A DNA stretch of 35,153 nucleotides, taken from Alphaproteobacteria bacterium (GTDB taxonomy: Bacteria; Pseudomonadota; Alphaproteobacteria; GCA-2731375). The notes beneath the pieces are model-generated. The model worked only from the letters and a program-made list of their open reading frames with translations. It was not told the origin of the DNA and did no database searches. The stretch lies in NCBI GenBank assembly GCA_016776605.1, contig JADHTB010000035.1:1-35153 (forward strand). The letters run 5' to 3'. Position numbers and translations under genes: made by a program. Position 1 is the first letter of the stretch. Each line of letters starts with the position of its first letter. Below are positions 24,538 through 32,613 of this stretch, one piece after another.

Positions 24538-25602
24538 ATGCCTGAAACGAAGACAGATGCCGCGAGTGACGGTGCAAAACGTATCGTCTATTTCGAGAAA
24601 TTCGCCGACCCGGTGACCGGAACCATCCTGGCCCGGGATCCCTCGATCAATGTGCAGCGATTGGAATTGAGCAATTCCGATGCCGAAAACTGGCAGGCGT
24701 TTTCCGGCGCCCATGGTTATCAGATTCGCGCGGCGCGGGACGAATTGCCGGTGCATTTTTTCGCCAACAGCGAGTTTTTGGCCCGCTGTCCCAATATGCT
24801 TGTTGTGTCCTCCATGGGCGCGGGTTTTGACACGGTTGATCTGGACGCCTGTTCGGCGGCGGGTGTTATCGTGGTGAATCAGGCGGGCGGCAATGCCGAG
24901 GCGGTGGCCGAACATGCCCTGGGCTTGATGCTGGCCCTGTCCAAGCGGGTTGGCGAGACCGATCAATTCATGCGGGCCCAGGACGGCATCGCGCGAAATA
25001 CCTATATGGGCCGCAATATTCAGGGCAAGACCCTGGGCATCATCGGTCTGGGCCATATTGGCCGGCGCATGGCGGAACTATGCGGCAGCCTGTTCGGTAT
25101 GCGGGTGCTGGCCTATGACCCCTATCTGGAAGACAGCGATTTTGTCGAACGGGGCGCCGTTTCCGCGTCTTTCGAGGATGTCTTGGCGAATGCGGATTTC
25201 GTCACCGTGCATTGTCCGCGCACGGCGGAGACCATCAACCTGCTGGACGCCCGCGCCTTTGGCCTGATGAAACCCGGCGCCATCTTTATCAATACTGCCC
25301 GGGGCGGCATCCATGATGAAGCAGCCTTGTTCGCGGCCCTGCAAAGCGGCCATTTGAGCGCCGCCGGCCTGGACGTCTGGGCCGTGGAACCACCCCCCAG
25401 GGATCATCCCTTGTTGAGCCTGTCCAATGTTTTGGCCAGTCCGCATACCGCCGGCGTGACCCATGAATCCCGCCACCAGGTGGCCAGCTATGCCGGCGAG
25501 CAGTTATTGGAAATCTTCGCCGGCCGCCGCCCGCCGCGCCTGTTGAACCCGGAAATCTGGCCGGTCTTTCAGCAGCGCTATCGCGCACTGTTTGAGGATT
25601 GA
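24538..25602 (+). CDS. D-isomer-specific 2-hydroxyacid dehydrogenase (phosphoglycerate-dehydrogenase-like)
   Basis: A 354-residue NAD(P)-dependent oxidoreductase. The nucleotide motif is G170-L-G-H-I-G175 with an Asp at 194 after strand two (YDPY), which favours NAD. The catalytic triad is R255 (INTARGG), E284 (VEPPP) and H303 (SPHTAG). The catalytic-domain segment SSMGAGFDTVD is also typical. There is no ACT or other regulatory domain, so it is more likely catabolic than serine-biosynthetic. Its stop is four bases before the NTF2-like gene, and the dioxygenase follows, so the three form an operon. Confidence 0.92.
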   Translation: MPETKTDAASDGAKRIVYFEKFADPVTGTILARDPSINVQRLELSNSDAENWQAFSGAHGYQIRAARDELPVHFFANSEFLARCPNMLVVSSMGAGFDTVDLDACSAAGVIVVNQAGGNAEAVAEHALGLMLALSKRVGETDQFMRAQDGIARNTYMGRNIQGKTLGIIGLGHIGRRMAELCGSLFGMRVLAYDPYLEDSDFVERGAVSASFEDVLANADFVTVHCPRTAETINLLDARAFGLMKPGAIFINTARGGIHDEAALFAALQSGHLSAAGLDVWAVEPPPRDHPLLSLSNVLASPHTAGVTHESRHQVASYAGEQLLEIFAGRRPPRLLNPEIWPVFQQRYRALFED

Positions 25603-25606
25603 TGTC

Positions 25607-25996
25607 ATGAGCGAACATGCCAATGACGGCGATATCGGCGCTATCACCGAATTGCTGCAGGATTATTTTGATGGGCTGTATGACGGCGATCTGGACAAGT
25701 TTGGCCGCATATTCCATCCGAATTCGCATTTGTACGCCACAGACGGAGCGGTGGTGACGGATCTGACCCGGGCGCAATATTTCGAGATGATCGGGGGCCG
25801 GGCATCGGCCCGTGCCCAGGGGTTGAGCCGGCATGACCGGATTGTATCGATCCACAAGGCCGGCCCCGATACGGCCCACGCGGTCGTCAATTGCGCCATT
25901 CCACCGCGCTATTTTACCGACTACCTTACATTGTTGCGCACCTCGGATGGTTGGCGGATAATTTCAAAATCCTACCACACGGACACCCATGCTTGA
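25607..25996 (+). CDS. NTF2-like / SnoaL-type small protein
   Basis: 129 residues with the alpha+beta cone pattern: the helix ITELLQDYFDGLYDGDLDKFGRIFHPN, the strand SHLYATDG, a central helix TRAQYFEMIGG, and C-terminal strands HAVVNCAIPPRYFTDYLTLLRTSDGWRIISKSYH. It resembles the nuclear-transport-factor-2 group called lumazine-binding-like, often enzymes on small polyketide or aromatic substrates or helper proteins. The ATG at 25607 has GAGG nine bases upstream and lies four bases after the dehydrogenase stop, so translation is coupled. Function within the operon is unknown. Confidence 0.8.
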   Translation: MSEHANDGDIGAITELLQDYFDGLYDGDLDKFGRIFHPNSHLYATDGAVVTDLTRAQYFEMIGGRASARAQGLSRHDRIVSIHKAGPDTAHAVVNCAIPPRYFTDYLTLLRTSDGWRIISKSYHTDTHA

Positions 25997-26035
25997 CGGA
26001 ACGCCGTTGCTCGGCAGGACAGGGATATAGATCCA

Positions 26036-26899
26036 ATGGCAAATAGTAAGGTTGCGGGGCAGATTGACGTAACGGCCAAGGCGAACGACTTTGGCGCCGA
26101 AATTGGCGGCATTGATCTGGCCGCCGGGGTTTCGGAGGCGGCAGTCAAGGCGATCCACGCCGCCATAATCGGGCACAAGGTTCTGGTTTTTCGCGACCAG
26201 CAATTGGATGACGAAAGCCACTTTGCCTTCGCCGAATGTTTCGGGCCGTTGGAAGGTCATATCAACGTCTCGACCCGCCTTGAAAACCTGCCAAAGATGC
26301 AGAGTTTTGGGAATCTGGATGCGACCGGCAAACCGACCGGCGTTCACCCGGAGGGTGGCACCCTGGTCTGGCATACGGACAAGTCCTATGTTGCCCGGCC
26401 CTCGTTATTTACCATCCTGCGCTCGCCTTTCGTTGCGAAAGAGGGCGGGGAAACATGTTTCGCCGATATGCAGCGGGCCTATGAAAGCCTTGATGCCGCG
26501 CGGGCCGAACGCCTTCAAGGTTTGCGCGCGGTGCACGACTGGAAGCGCAGCCGGGAAAAATCCGACGAACGCGCGGCCACGGCGGCGGAAATCGCGGCGG
26601 CGCCGCCCGTCGATCATCCCCTGGTCCGCACCCATCCCGATACCGGCGCCCGCACCTTGTATATTGGGAATCACGCCTCGCACATCCTTGGCCAGGAACG
26701 GGCCGAGGGCGAGGCTTTGCTGGCCGATTTAGAACGCCATGCGACCCAGGATCAGTTCATTTACCGCCACTCCTGGCGCGATAATGATGTCCTGATGTGG
26801 GACAACCGCTGTACCATCCATTGCGTCATGCCCTACGACGCCGCCCGCGAACGCCGCGTCGTCTGCCGCGCTGTCGTGCAGGGCGATCGCCCGGTCTAA
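26036..26899 (+). CDS. TfdA/TauD-family Fe(II)/2-oxoglutarate-dependent dioxygenase, second copy
   Basis: 287 residues. The iron ligands are H113-x-D115 (VWHTDKSY) and H262 (NRCTIHCV); R274 or R278 are candidates for 2-oxoglutarate. The block HPLVRTHPDTGARTLYIGNHASHILG marks the TfdA branch and is close to the same block of the copy at 12980-13840. It is 39 bases downstream of the NTF2-like gene, in one operon with it and the hydroxyacid dehydrogenase. The stop overlaps the convergent amidohydrolase stop by four bases. It may hydroxylate or de-etherify a substrate whose product the dehydrogenase oxidises; this is inference. Confidence 0.9.
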   Translation: MANSKVAGQIDVTAKANDFGAEIGGIDLAAGVSEAAVKAIHAAIIGHKVLVFRDQQLDDESHFAFAECFGPLEGHINVSTRLENLPKMQSFGNLDATGKPTGVHPEGGTLVWHTDKSYVARPSLFTILRSPFVAKEGGETCFADMQRAYESLDAARAERLQGLRAVHDWKRSREKSDERAATAAEIAAAPPVDHPLVRTHPDTGARTLYIGNHASHILGQERAEGEALLADLERHATQDQFIYRHSWRDNDVLMWDNRCTIHCVMPYDAARERRVVCRAVVQGDRPV

Positions 26900-27768
26900 T
26901 CGAAATCGTAGAGGCGGGTGGGGTTGTCGACCAGAATTTTTTGCCGCACGCCGGCAACCGGCGTCCAGGCCAGCAGGCGGTCAAACAGGTCGCCATCGTT
27001 GGGCATGGGGCTGGTTTGCAAATGCGGGTGCGGCCAATCGCTGCCCCAGACCAGCCGGTCGGGGGCCTCGTTGATTAGAGTTTCGGCGAAGGGATCAGCC
27101 AGGGGCCATGGCGCACCGCCGTCATCGACCCGGTAGGCGCCTGATATCTTTACCCAGGCCCGCCCGCCGGCCAACAGATCCCGCAGGGCGGCAAAGCCCG
27201 GCTGATCGACACCCTGTTGTGGATCGGGTTGGCCCAGATGGTCGAACACCAGATCGACTGGCAGGCGTTTCAGGCGCGGCAGCAGATCGACCAGCGTATT
27301 GTGGTCGATAAAACACTGGATATGCCAACCCAGATCGGCGATGCGCGCCGCGACCGCCTCCAATTCCTCCGGATCAACGCCGCCGCCAGACAGTAGATTG
27401 AAGCGGGTACCGCGAAAGCCCGCCTGGTGCAGGCGCTGTAATTCCGCCTCCGGTACGCTTTGGTCCAGCACCGCGACGCCACGGCCATTGGCGCCCATGG
27501 CCGCCACAGCCTCGCGGCTGCAATCGTTGACGGTGCCATAGACGCTGGGTTGGACAATAACGCCCCGCTGGATCCCCAGGCTGGCCAGCATGGCCTGATA
27601 TTGGGCCAGGGTGGCCTCGGGTGGGGTGTAGGTGCGGCCGGGGTTCAGGTAATGCTGTCCTGGCGCGGCAAAGACGTGTGCGTGACAATCAATGGCGCCT
27701 ACGGGCGCCTGCTCCTGCGGTACCTTGACGTTGGCCTCGGGACCGGGAATATCGGGTTCAATGGACAT
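26896..27768 (-). CDS. Amidohydrolase family 2 (2-pyrone-4,6-dicarboxylate lactonase-like)
   Basis: A 290-residue TIM-barrel hydrolase. The first-strand metal motif is D27-C-H29-A-H31 (AIDCHAHVF). IDHNTLVDLLP and LVFDHLGQP follow, and the last barrel motif is LVWGSDWPHPHLQ with the catalytic Asp. This order matches the lactonases of lignin-derived aromatic degradation (LigI) and sulfomuconolactone hydrolases, which open lactone rings. The end QKILVDNPTRLYDF is typical. It is convergent with the dioxygenase by a four-base overlap. The Baeyer-Villiger enzyme elsewhere in the window makes lactones, but no direct link is shown. Confidence 0.87.
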   Translation of the reverse strand: MSIEPDIPGPEANVKVPQEQAPVGAIDCHAHVFAAPGQHYLNPGRTYTPPEATLAQYQAMLASLGIQRGVIVQPSVYGTVNDCSREAVAAMGANGRGVAVLDQSVPEAELQRLHQAGFRGTRFNLLSGGGVDPEELEAVAARIADLGWHIQCFIDHNTLVDLLPRLKRLPVDLVFDHLGQPDPQQGVDQPGFAALRDLLAGGRAWVKISGAYRVDDGGAPWPLADPFAETLINEAPDRLVWGSDWPHPHLQTSPMPNDGDLFDRLLAWTPVAGVRQKILVDNPTRLYDFD

Positions 27769-27868
27769 ATGGCGAGCCTATGGCGGAAGCCCCGTTATTG
27801 CAATCGGGCTAATCAGCTGCCAGCGGGCACGGCTTCCTTTCGGCACGGCATGGTATTATCATGGGGCC

Positions 27869-28510
27869 ATGCAGGATAGGGAAGATCATCACTGGTTAAA
27901 ACAGGGCAGCACCGCAAGTGGCGAGGTGGCAAAAACCTACGATGACTGGGCGGCCAGCTATGACGTCACATTGGCGGATTGGGACTATCGCGCGCCAAAG
28001 CAGGCCGCCGATTTGTTGGCGGCCCGAATGCCTCCGGCATCCGCCGTTCTGGACGCCGGGTGCGGCACCGGCCTGGTCGGCGCCGCGCTGCGGGCGGCGG
28101 GCTTCACCGGACCTATCGACGGCCTGGATATTTCGCCATCATCGCTGCAAGAGGCTGAAAAATCTGGCATCTACCGCAGTTTGGACACGGCAAACCTACA
28201 GGCGCCGCCGTTGGATATTCCCAACAACACCTATAACGCGTTGGTCTGCATCGGCGTGCTGACATATGTTCCGGACACCGAGGGGGTATTGCGCGAATTC
28301 ACCCGCCTGGTCCGCTCGGGCGGCGTCATTGTGATCAGCCAGCGCGATGACCTTTTTATGGAACGGGGCTTCGCGGATGCGGTCCAAGGGTTGGCCAGCG
28401 CCGGATTGCTAACCGATTTCGCCATCAGCGAACCTCAACCCTATCTGCCGGACAACCCTGACTTCGGCGCGGCGATCGGGGTGATCTATGTCACCATGGT
28501 CGTTGCCTAG
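27869..28510 (+). CDS. Class I SAM-dependent methyltransferase
   Basis: 213 residues. Motif I is VLDAGCGTGLVG at about 60-71, then IDGLDISPSSLQEAEKSG (motif II), LVCIGVLTYVPDTEGVLREFTRLVRSGGVIVIS (post motifs). The N-terminus EVAKTYDDWAASYD is typical of small-molecule methyltransferases of the Williams-Beuren/DREV-like group. The ATG at 27869 is chosen because GGGG precedes it by a few bases; the frame is open further upstream but crosses the divergent amidohydrolase promoter region. Substrate unknown. The gene is convergent with the cyclic-nucleotide-binding protein, six bases apart. Confidence 0.88.
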   Translation: MQDREDHHWLKQGSTASGEVAKTYDDWAASYDVTLADWDYRAPKQAADLLAARMPPASAVLDAGCGTGLVGAALRAAGFTGPIDGLDISPSSLQEAEKSGIYRSLDTANLQAPPLDIPNNTYNALVCIGVLTYVPDTEGVLREFTRLVRSGGVIVISQRDDLFMERGFADAVQGLASAGLLTDFAISEPQPYLPDNPDFGAAIGVIYVTMVVA

Positions 28511-28515
28511 ATCAT

Positions 28516-28902
28516 CTACGAAGAGCCGCCGCGGTTTTTGAATTCACTGGTCATTTCCCGCAACCGCGAGACCAGGTGATTGACGACGGTCTTCATGACC
28601 GGATCGGAGGCATTCAACCGTTTAATGAACTCCTCACGCGGGACTTCCAAAACCTCCGATGCCTCCAGGGTGATCGCGGCGGCTCCGTGAGAACGGTTTT
28701 CCAGCAAAGCCATCTCTCCGAATACGTCGCCGATTTTTACTCTCGTCAGAGGGCGGGGATTATCACCCCGCGTACCGATTCTGATTTCCACGGCACCACT
28801 GCGTAAGATGTAGACAGTGTCGGCGGCGTCACCCTCATTAAAAATCGCGTGATTGGGTTCGAATTTCCGGCGCTTGAAAGAGTCTGTTTCGCTCACGGTC
28901 AT
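28516..28902 (-). CDS. Cyclic-nucleotide-binding domain protein without output domain
   Basis: About 128 residues forming a single cNMP-binding fold: the strand-rich core AIFNEGDAADTVYILRSGAVEIRI, the phosphate-binding-cassette region GDVFGEMALLENRSHGAAAITLE, and the closing helices (FIKRLNASDPVMKTVVNHLVSRLREM). No helix-turn-helix follows, so it is not a Crp/Fnr regulator. The usual Arg-Ser/Thr-Ala of the cassette is RSHGA here, so nucleotide binding may be altered. The ATG at 28902 has GGTGGGG just upstream; a GTG ten codons earlier is possible. It probably acts as a small sensor or partner protein. The 167 bases between it and sspB contain nothing recognised. Confidence 0.85.
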   Translation of the reverse strand: MTVSETDSFKRRKFEPNHAIFNEGDAADTVYILRSGAVEIRIGTRGDNPRPLTRVKIGDVFGEMALLENRSHGAAAITLEASEVLEVPREEFIKRLNASDPVMKTVVNHLVSRLREMTSEFKNRGGSS

Positions 28903-29069
28903 GTCCCCACCGTTGATCGGTCCGTATTGCACACCATTGCCTGAATATTTGGTGTCTCGGACATATTAGAGTATTTTAAATCCAGTGCACTTGATTTTGG
29001 TGGCCTTGGATCAGGTAATGACGCGCGACGAGGATACCGTATTCACGCTGTCCGCCTCGAGGGTTAGCC

Positions 29070-29630
29070 CTAATCCTTGCGGAATTTATCCAGGGTGATG
29101 ATGTTATCGCTGGGCTTGGGGGCATCGGAATCCTCCGCCGGCGCCCACTTCCTGTTTTCAGCCGCGCTTATTTCATCCGCATCTGCTGTCGCCGCCGGCG
29201 TGGTTGCAGGCCCGGCCGGTGGCGGGGCGTTGGCGCTATCGCCGTCCAGGCCGACCTCATCCAAGGCTTTGTCGTCCTGCTTGCCGAACTGCAGGCCGAA
29301 TTGCACGCTGGGATCAAGGAACGAGGTTAAGGCCTGGAAGGGGACGAACAAACGTTGTCCCTGGCCGCCAAAACTCAAGGTAATTTCGAAGTCATCTTCG
29401 CGGACCTCCAGACCCCAGAATTTATGCTGGATGACGATGGTCATTTCTTCTGGATATTGCGCCCGCAGATGAGCCGGAATATCGACGCCCGGAGCCTGGG
29501 TTTTGAAGCCGATATAGAAATGATGTTCACCTAACAGACCATCCGTGGCGACACGCCGAAGCGCCATGCGCACCACTCCGCGCAGACTATCTTCGACCAT
29601 TTGGCCATATTGCATGAGATCTCGTGCCAT
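29070..29630 (-). CDS. sspB: ClpXP adaptor SspB (alphaproteobacterial type)
   Basis: A 186-residue adaptor that binds ssrA-tagged proteins and hands them to ClpXP. The substrate-binding domain fills about residues 1-125 (RDLMQYGQMVEDSLRGVVRMALRRVA at the N-terminus, then HHFYIGFKT, PEEMTIVIQHKFWGLEV and LFVPFQALTSFLDPSVQFGLQF). A long Ala/Pro/Asp-rich flexible linker follows. The C-terminus NIITLDKFRKD is the ClpX-docking (XB) tail. It is transcribed from the same strand as, and directly downstream of, the tmRNA gene, about 95 bases apart, which places the tag-encoding RNA next to the tag-reading adaptor. Confidence 0.93.
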   Translation of the reverse strand: MARDLMQYGQMVEDSLRGVVRMALRRVATDGLLGEHHFYIGFKTQAPGVDIPAHLRAQYPEEMTIVIQHKFWGLEVREDDFEITLSFGGQGQRLFVPFQALTSFLDPSVQFGLQFGKQDDKALDEVGLDGDSANAPPPAGPATTPAATADADEISAAENRKWAPAEDSDAPKPSDNIITLDKFRKD

Positions 29631-29776
29631 TCCGGCCCCACAAGCTGTCCAACTAAGCGTAATCCCACCACGCCCTTATTGTCGCACCAAGCATACCTTG
29701 GCGCTGTTGGGTGGGTCCAGGAATTAGTGGGGGGCTTCTGTTGCCCGGTGCCCCCCGAACCGCGCTTGCCTTTTAA

Positions 29777-29809
29777 TTAGGCAGCGAGCACCATTTCATT
29801 ATCATTGGC
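29777..29809 (-). other. tmRNA proteolysis-tag reading frame (ANDNEMVLAA)
   Basis: Ten sense codons and TAA within ssrA. The resume codon is GCC (Ala). The tag begins AND-NE, as in many alphaproteobacterial tags, and ends LAA, the ClpX-recognised terminus. It is on the short side for the class, with only three residues (MVL) between the AND-NE start and the AA end. Confidence 0.88.
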
Positions 29810-29894
29810 ACTTGTAGAAATGGCCCGATAACGGCGGAGCCATACCGAACGCAAACCTTGTCTTTACCACGCGCGTCGATCCTGTTTCGCCCCC

Positions 29895-29981
29895 ATCAGC
29901 AATGCACCTCCTGACCGCAGCCTGTAAAGGCTGTGAAGATCGGCCGTGATCCGAGTCGTGATTCGAACCGTGATGCACTCC
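29895..29981 (-). other. Intervening segment removed from the tmRNA precursor
   Basis: The 87 bases between the acceptor piece CCA end (29982) and the coding piece 5' G (29894) join the two halves in the precursor and are expected to be cut out. They contain AGCCTTTACAGGCT, a self-complementary hairpin. Confidence 0.75.
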
Positions 29982-30231
29982 TGGTGGAGGCGCCGGGTAC
30001 TGCCCCCGGGTCCGCAACGATTATTTCACAAGGCGTTTAGCGCCATAGCCGGACAAGCCGGCACCCAAGATATAAGCATTCTGGGCGGAATATGAAAGGG
30101 CCGTTGCTAAACTGACTGCGGCGGCCCGAATTTGCCAACTTCAGGCTGCGCCATATTTGGCCGGCGGGCGGCGGCGAAGTATCTTATAACAGGCCGCATG
30201 TATGCAGCTTTTTGTGAACAGGGAGATATCG

Positions 30232-31167
30232 ATGCCGGTAAGTGAGGCGCAACAACAGGAAATTGAACAGCTTCGCGACGGCACAGCGAAAACCCTGCGG
30301 GCCACGGTTCCAGCCCTTGAAAAGATGCTGTACCAGCCCCTGCCTGTTTTGGACCAGGGCTTTGTGCGGGTCATCGATTACATGGGTGACGATGCCGCGG
30401 TGGTGCAGGCCGCCCGGGTTTCCTATGGCCGTGGCACCCGCAAAGTTAGCGAGGATCGCGGTTTACTGCGTTATCTCATGCGTCACCGCCACACCACGCC
30501 GTTCGAGATGTGCGAGATTAAATTTCACGTCAAGCTACCGGTTTTCGTGGCCCGGCAATGGATCAGGCACCGTACCGCCTCGGTCAATGAATATTCCGCC
30601 CGCTATTCCATTCTAAACCGGGAGTTCTACATTCCAGCCCCGGATCAATTGTCGGCCCAATCCAAGGACAACCGCCAGGGGCGGGGCAATGTCCTGCGGG
30701 GCGATGAAGCCGCCCGTGTACTATCGATCCTGCGCGAGGACGCGGCGCGTAACTATGCCGACTATCAGGAAATGCTGAACGAGGATGACGAGGGCAACGT
30801 GCTTGATCCAGATCGTCAGGGCCTGGCGCGGGAACTGGCGCGGATGAACCTTCCACTGAGTATCTATACCGAATGGTATTGGAAGTGTGATCTGCATAAT
30901 CTGTTACATTTCTTATCGTTACGGGCCGATCCTCATGCGCAATATGAGATACGGGTATACGCCGATGCGATGATGGAGGCTCTGCGTGCCTGGGTCCCCC
31001 TGACGGCCGAGGCATTCGAGGATTACCGCCTGGGCAGCACCCACCTCTCCAAGGGCGGCCTTGAGGTGGTAAAACGGATGCTGGCCGGTGAAGCGGTCAC
31101 GGCCAAGGATAGCGGCCTGTCGGCCCGTGAATGGCGCGAACTGATGGATGTCCTTGGAAAAAGTTAA
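30232..31167 (+). CDS. thyX: Flavin-dependent thymidylate synthase ThyX
   Basis: A 311-residue enzyme making dTMP from dUMP with methylene-tetrahydrofolate, FAD and NADPH. The ThyX motif RHRxxSxNExSxRY is present as [15 protein letters not shown] at 112-126. Upstream [27 protein letters not shown] binds FAD. Downstream blocks ([38 protein letters not shown]) are standard. The ATG at 30232 has AGGGAG seven bases upstream; an in-frame ATG ten codons earlier is not needed. It is divergent from ssrA across about 170 bases. Its stop overlaps that of the pentapeptide gene by four bases. Confidence 0.96.
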   Translation: MPVSEAQQQEIEQLRDGTAKTLRATVPALEKMLYQPLPVLDQGFVRVIDYMGDDAAVVQAARVSYGRGTRKVSEDRGLLRYLMRHRHTTPFEMCEIKFHVKLPVFVARQWIRHRTASVNEYSARYSILNREFYIPAPDQLSAQSKDNRQGRGNVLRGDEAARVLSILREDAARNYADYQEMLNEDDEGNVLDPDRQGLARELARMNLPLSIYTEWYWKCDLHNLLHFLSLRADPHAQYEIRVYADAMMEALRAWVPLTAEAFEDYRLGSTHLSKGGLEVVKRMLAGEAVTAKDSGLSAREWRELMDVLGKS

Positions 31168-32459
31168 TCTAAATACGCAACCGTCATATCTGTTCCTTCC
31201 AGCTTGGCCCCTGTAAGGTCCGCGCCGCGGAATGAGGTATCGGCCACATTTGCTTTTGATAGATCCGCATCACGCAAGTTAGCGCCGTCAAAGCTTGCCC
31301 CTTTCAGGTCAGCCTCATTCAGCTTGGCGCCGGCCAAATCGGCACGGCGGAAACGGGCGTGGGACAAGGCGCTGCGCCAGACCCGCCCGGACGCGCCGGT
31401 GCTTACCAGCGGGCCTAGATCCGCACCGGTCAAATTAGCTCCGTTTAAAGTGGCCCGTTCCATTCGTACGCCGCGCATGTCCACCTGAGATAAATTCGCC
31501 CCCCGCAAATCGGCCCCGGAAAGATCCACCATGCTGAGTACACTGGTCGATAGATTGGCCGCTTTAAGGACTACGGCGGTCATCACTGCCGCAGCCAAAT
31601 TGACGCCTTGCAAATCCAAGCCGCCTAAATCGGCGTTACTAAGATTAGCTTGCGCGCCGCCGTCGCCATTGGTCCATTGGTGGTGGGCCAACAGAATGTC
31701 ATCGATCCGTCCGGCAATGGTGGTGTCCAGCTTTGGCAGAATGGCTTCCTTTAGTTCCGGCGCCAGCATGGCTCTCGGATCGATGATGGCGCCGGTCAAA
31801 TTGGCCCCGCTGAGATTTGCCTTGCCAAGGGTAACGCCGCTTAGATTAGCGCCGGATAAATTTGCGCCGGTCAAATTCGAACCCGATAGGTCCGCGCCTT
31901 CCATTTGCGCCCCGACGAAGAGGCAATTGCGCATGTCGGCGCCAACCAGGCTGGCATTGCGCAAAATTGAGTCGGTGAAATCGGTTTGCGCGACGAAACT
32001 ACTGGACATCTTGGCGCCGGTGAAATCGGCGCGCGGGGCGATAGCAGCGGAGATGTCGGCGATGCGGTGTTCGTACAGGGACTCTTTGCCATCGTGTATG
32101 CCCAACACGCCCTCTCGCATGTCGGCGTCGATCATGATTGCATCGGTTAAATCGGTGCCGCGCATACAGGCGCCCCGCAAATCACAGCGGGTCATATTGG
32201 CGCGGCGCAGATTGGCGACCCGAAGGTCGGCGCAGAACAGTGTTGCGCGGGTGAAATTGGTCCTGGTCAGGATGGCGTGTTGCAGATTGGCGCCAGAGAA
32301 GTCACTGTTGGAAAAGTCGAGATTGGATAACCTTTCATTGGCCAGATCATGGAACGAAAGGTTGGCGCGCCGTGTACCACCACGCCCTTTCAGCATACCC
32401 TGATGCTGGCGGACAACTTCCGCCAGTTCGGCCGGTGTGATTGTTTTTAGGTCTGCCAT
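31164..32459 (-). CDS. Pentapeptide-repeat protein
   Basis: A 431-residue protein. A short helical N-terminus ([22 protein letters not shown]) is followed by tandem A(D/N)LxX pentapeptides over about residues 33-225 and again 270-431 (for example [20 protein letters not shown]). The two blocks are split by a non-repeat insert near 225-275 ([35 protein letters not shown]). Each block should form a right-handed quadrilateral beta helix. Some such proteins mimic DNA and protect gyrase; others are scaffolds. Nothing here decides between them. The helical N-terminus recurs in related alphaproteobacterial proteins. It is convergent with thyX by a four-base overlap. Confidence 0.9.
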   Translation of the reverse strand: MADLKTITPAELAEVVRQHQGMLKGRGGTRRANLSFHDLANERLSNLDFSNSDFSGANLQHAILTRTNFTRATLFCADLRVANLRRANMTRCDLRGACMRGTDLTDAIMIDADMREGVLGIHDGKESLYEHRIADISAAIAPRADFTGAKMSSSFVAQTDFTDSILRNASLVGADMRNCLFVGAQMEGADLSGSNLTGANLSGANLSGVTLGKANLSGANLTGAIIDPRAMLAPELKEAILPKLDTTIAGRIDDILLAHHQWTNGDGGAQANLSNADLGGLDLQGVNLAAAVMTAVVLKAANLSTSVLSMVDLSGADLRGANLSQVDMRGVRMERATLNGANLTGADLGPLVSTGASGRVWRSALSHARFRRADLAGAKLNEADLKGASFDGANLRDADLSKANVADTSFRGADLTGAKLEGTDMTVAYLD

Positions 32460-32613
32460 CCCACCCCTTACATAAACCAGCCTACCGTTCGACTGTGTAC
32501 AGCCATCTAACGTTGATCACATTTAGGGCAGCACAGATCATAACCTAAGAGTATTTATTGAGAAACTCCAAGTCATTTCACAAACAGCAAGGCCGCAGGG
32601 TTATTATGAACCG

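Larger units (their letters stand above)
29725..30060 (-). ncRNA. ssrA: Two-piece (circularly permuted) transfer-messenger RNA
   Basis: On the minus strand the acceptor piece comes first (about 30060-29982) and ends in CGCCTCC-A-CCA. Its T-arm is CCGGG-GGCAGTA-CCCGG. After an 87-base intervening loop, the coding piece begins at 29894 with GGGGGCGAAACAGGATCGAC. GGGGGCG pairs with CGCCTCC and includes the G3-U wobble that specifies alanine. The reading frame for the tag ANDNEMVLAA lies at 29809-29777. A GGGGGGC/GCCCCCC hairpin (29729-29756) closes the coding piece. Such permutation is the rule in alphaproteobacteria. A TATATC hexamer at 30074-30069 is a possible -10 box. Exact mature 5' and 3' ends of the acceptor and coding pieces are estimates. 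Confidence 0.93.
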
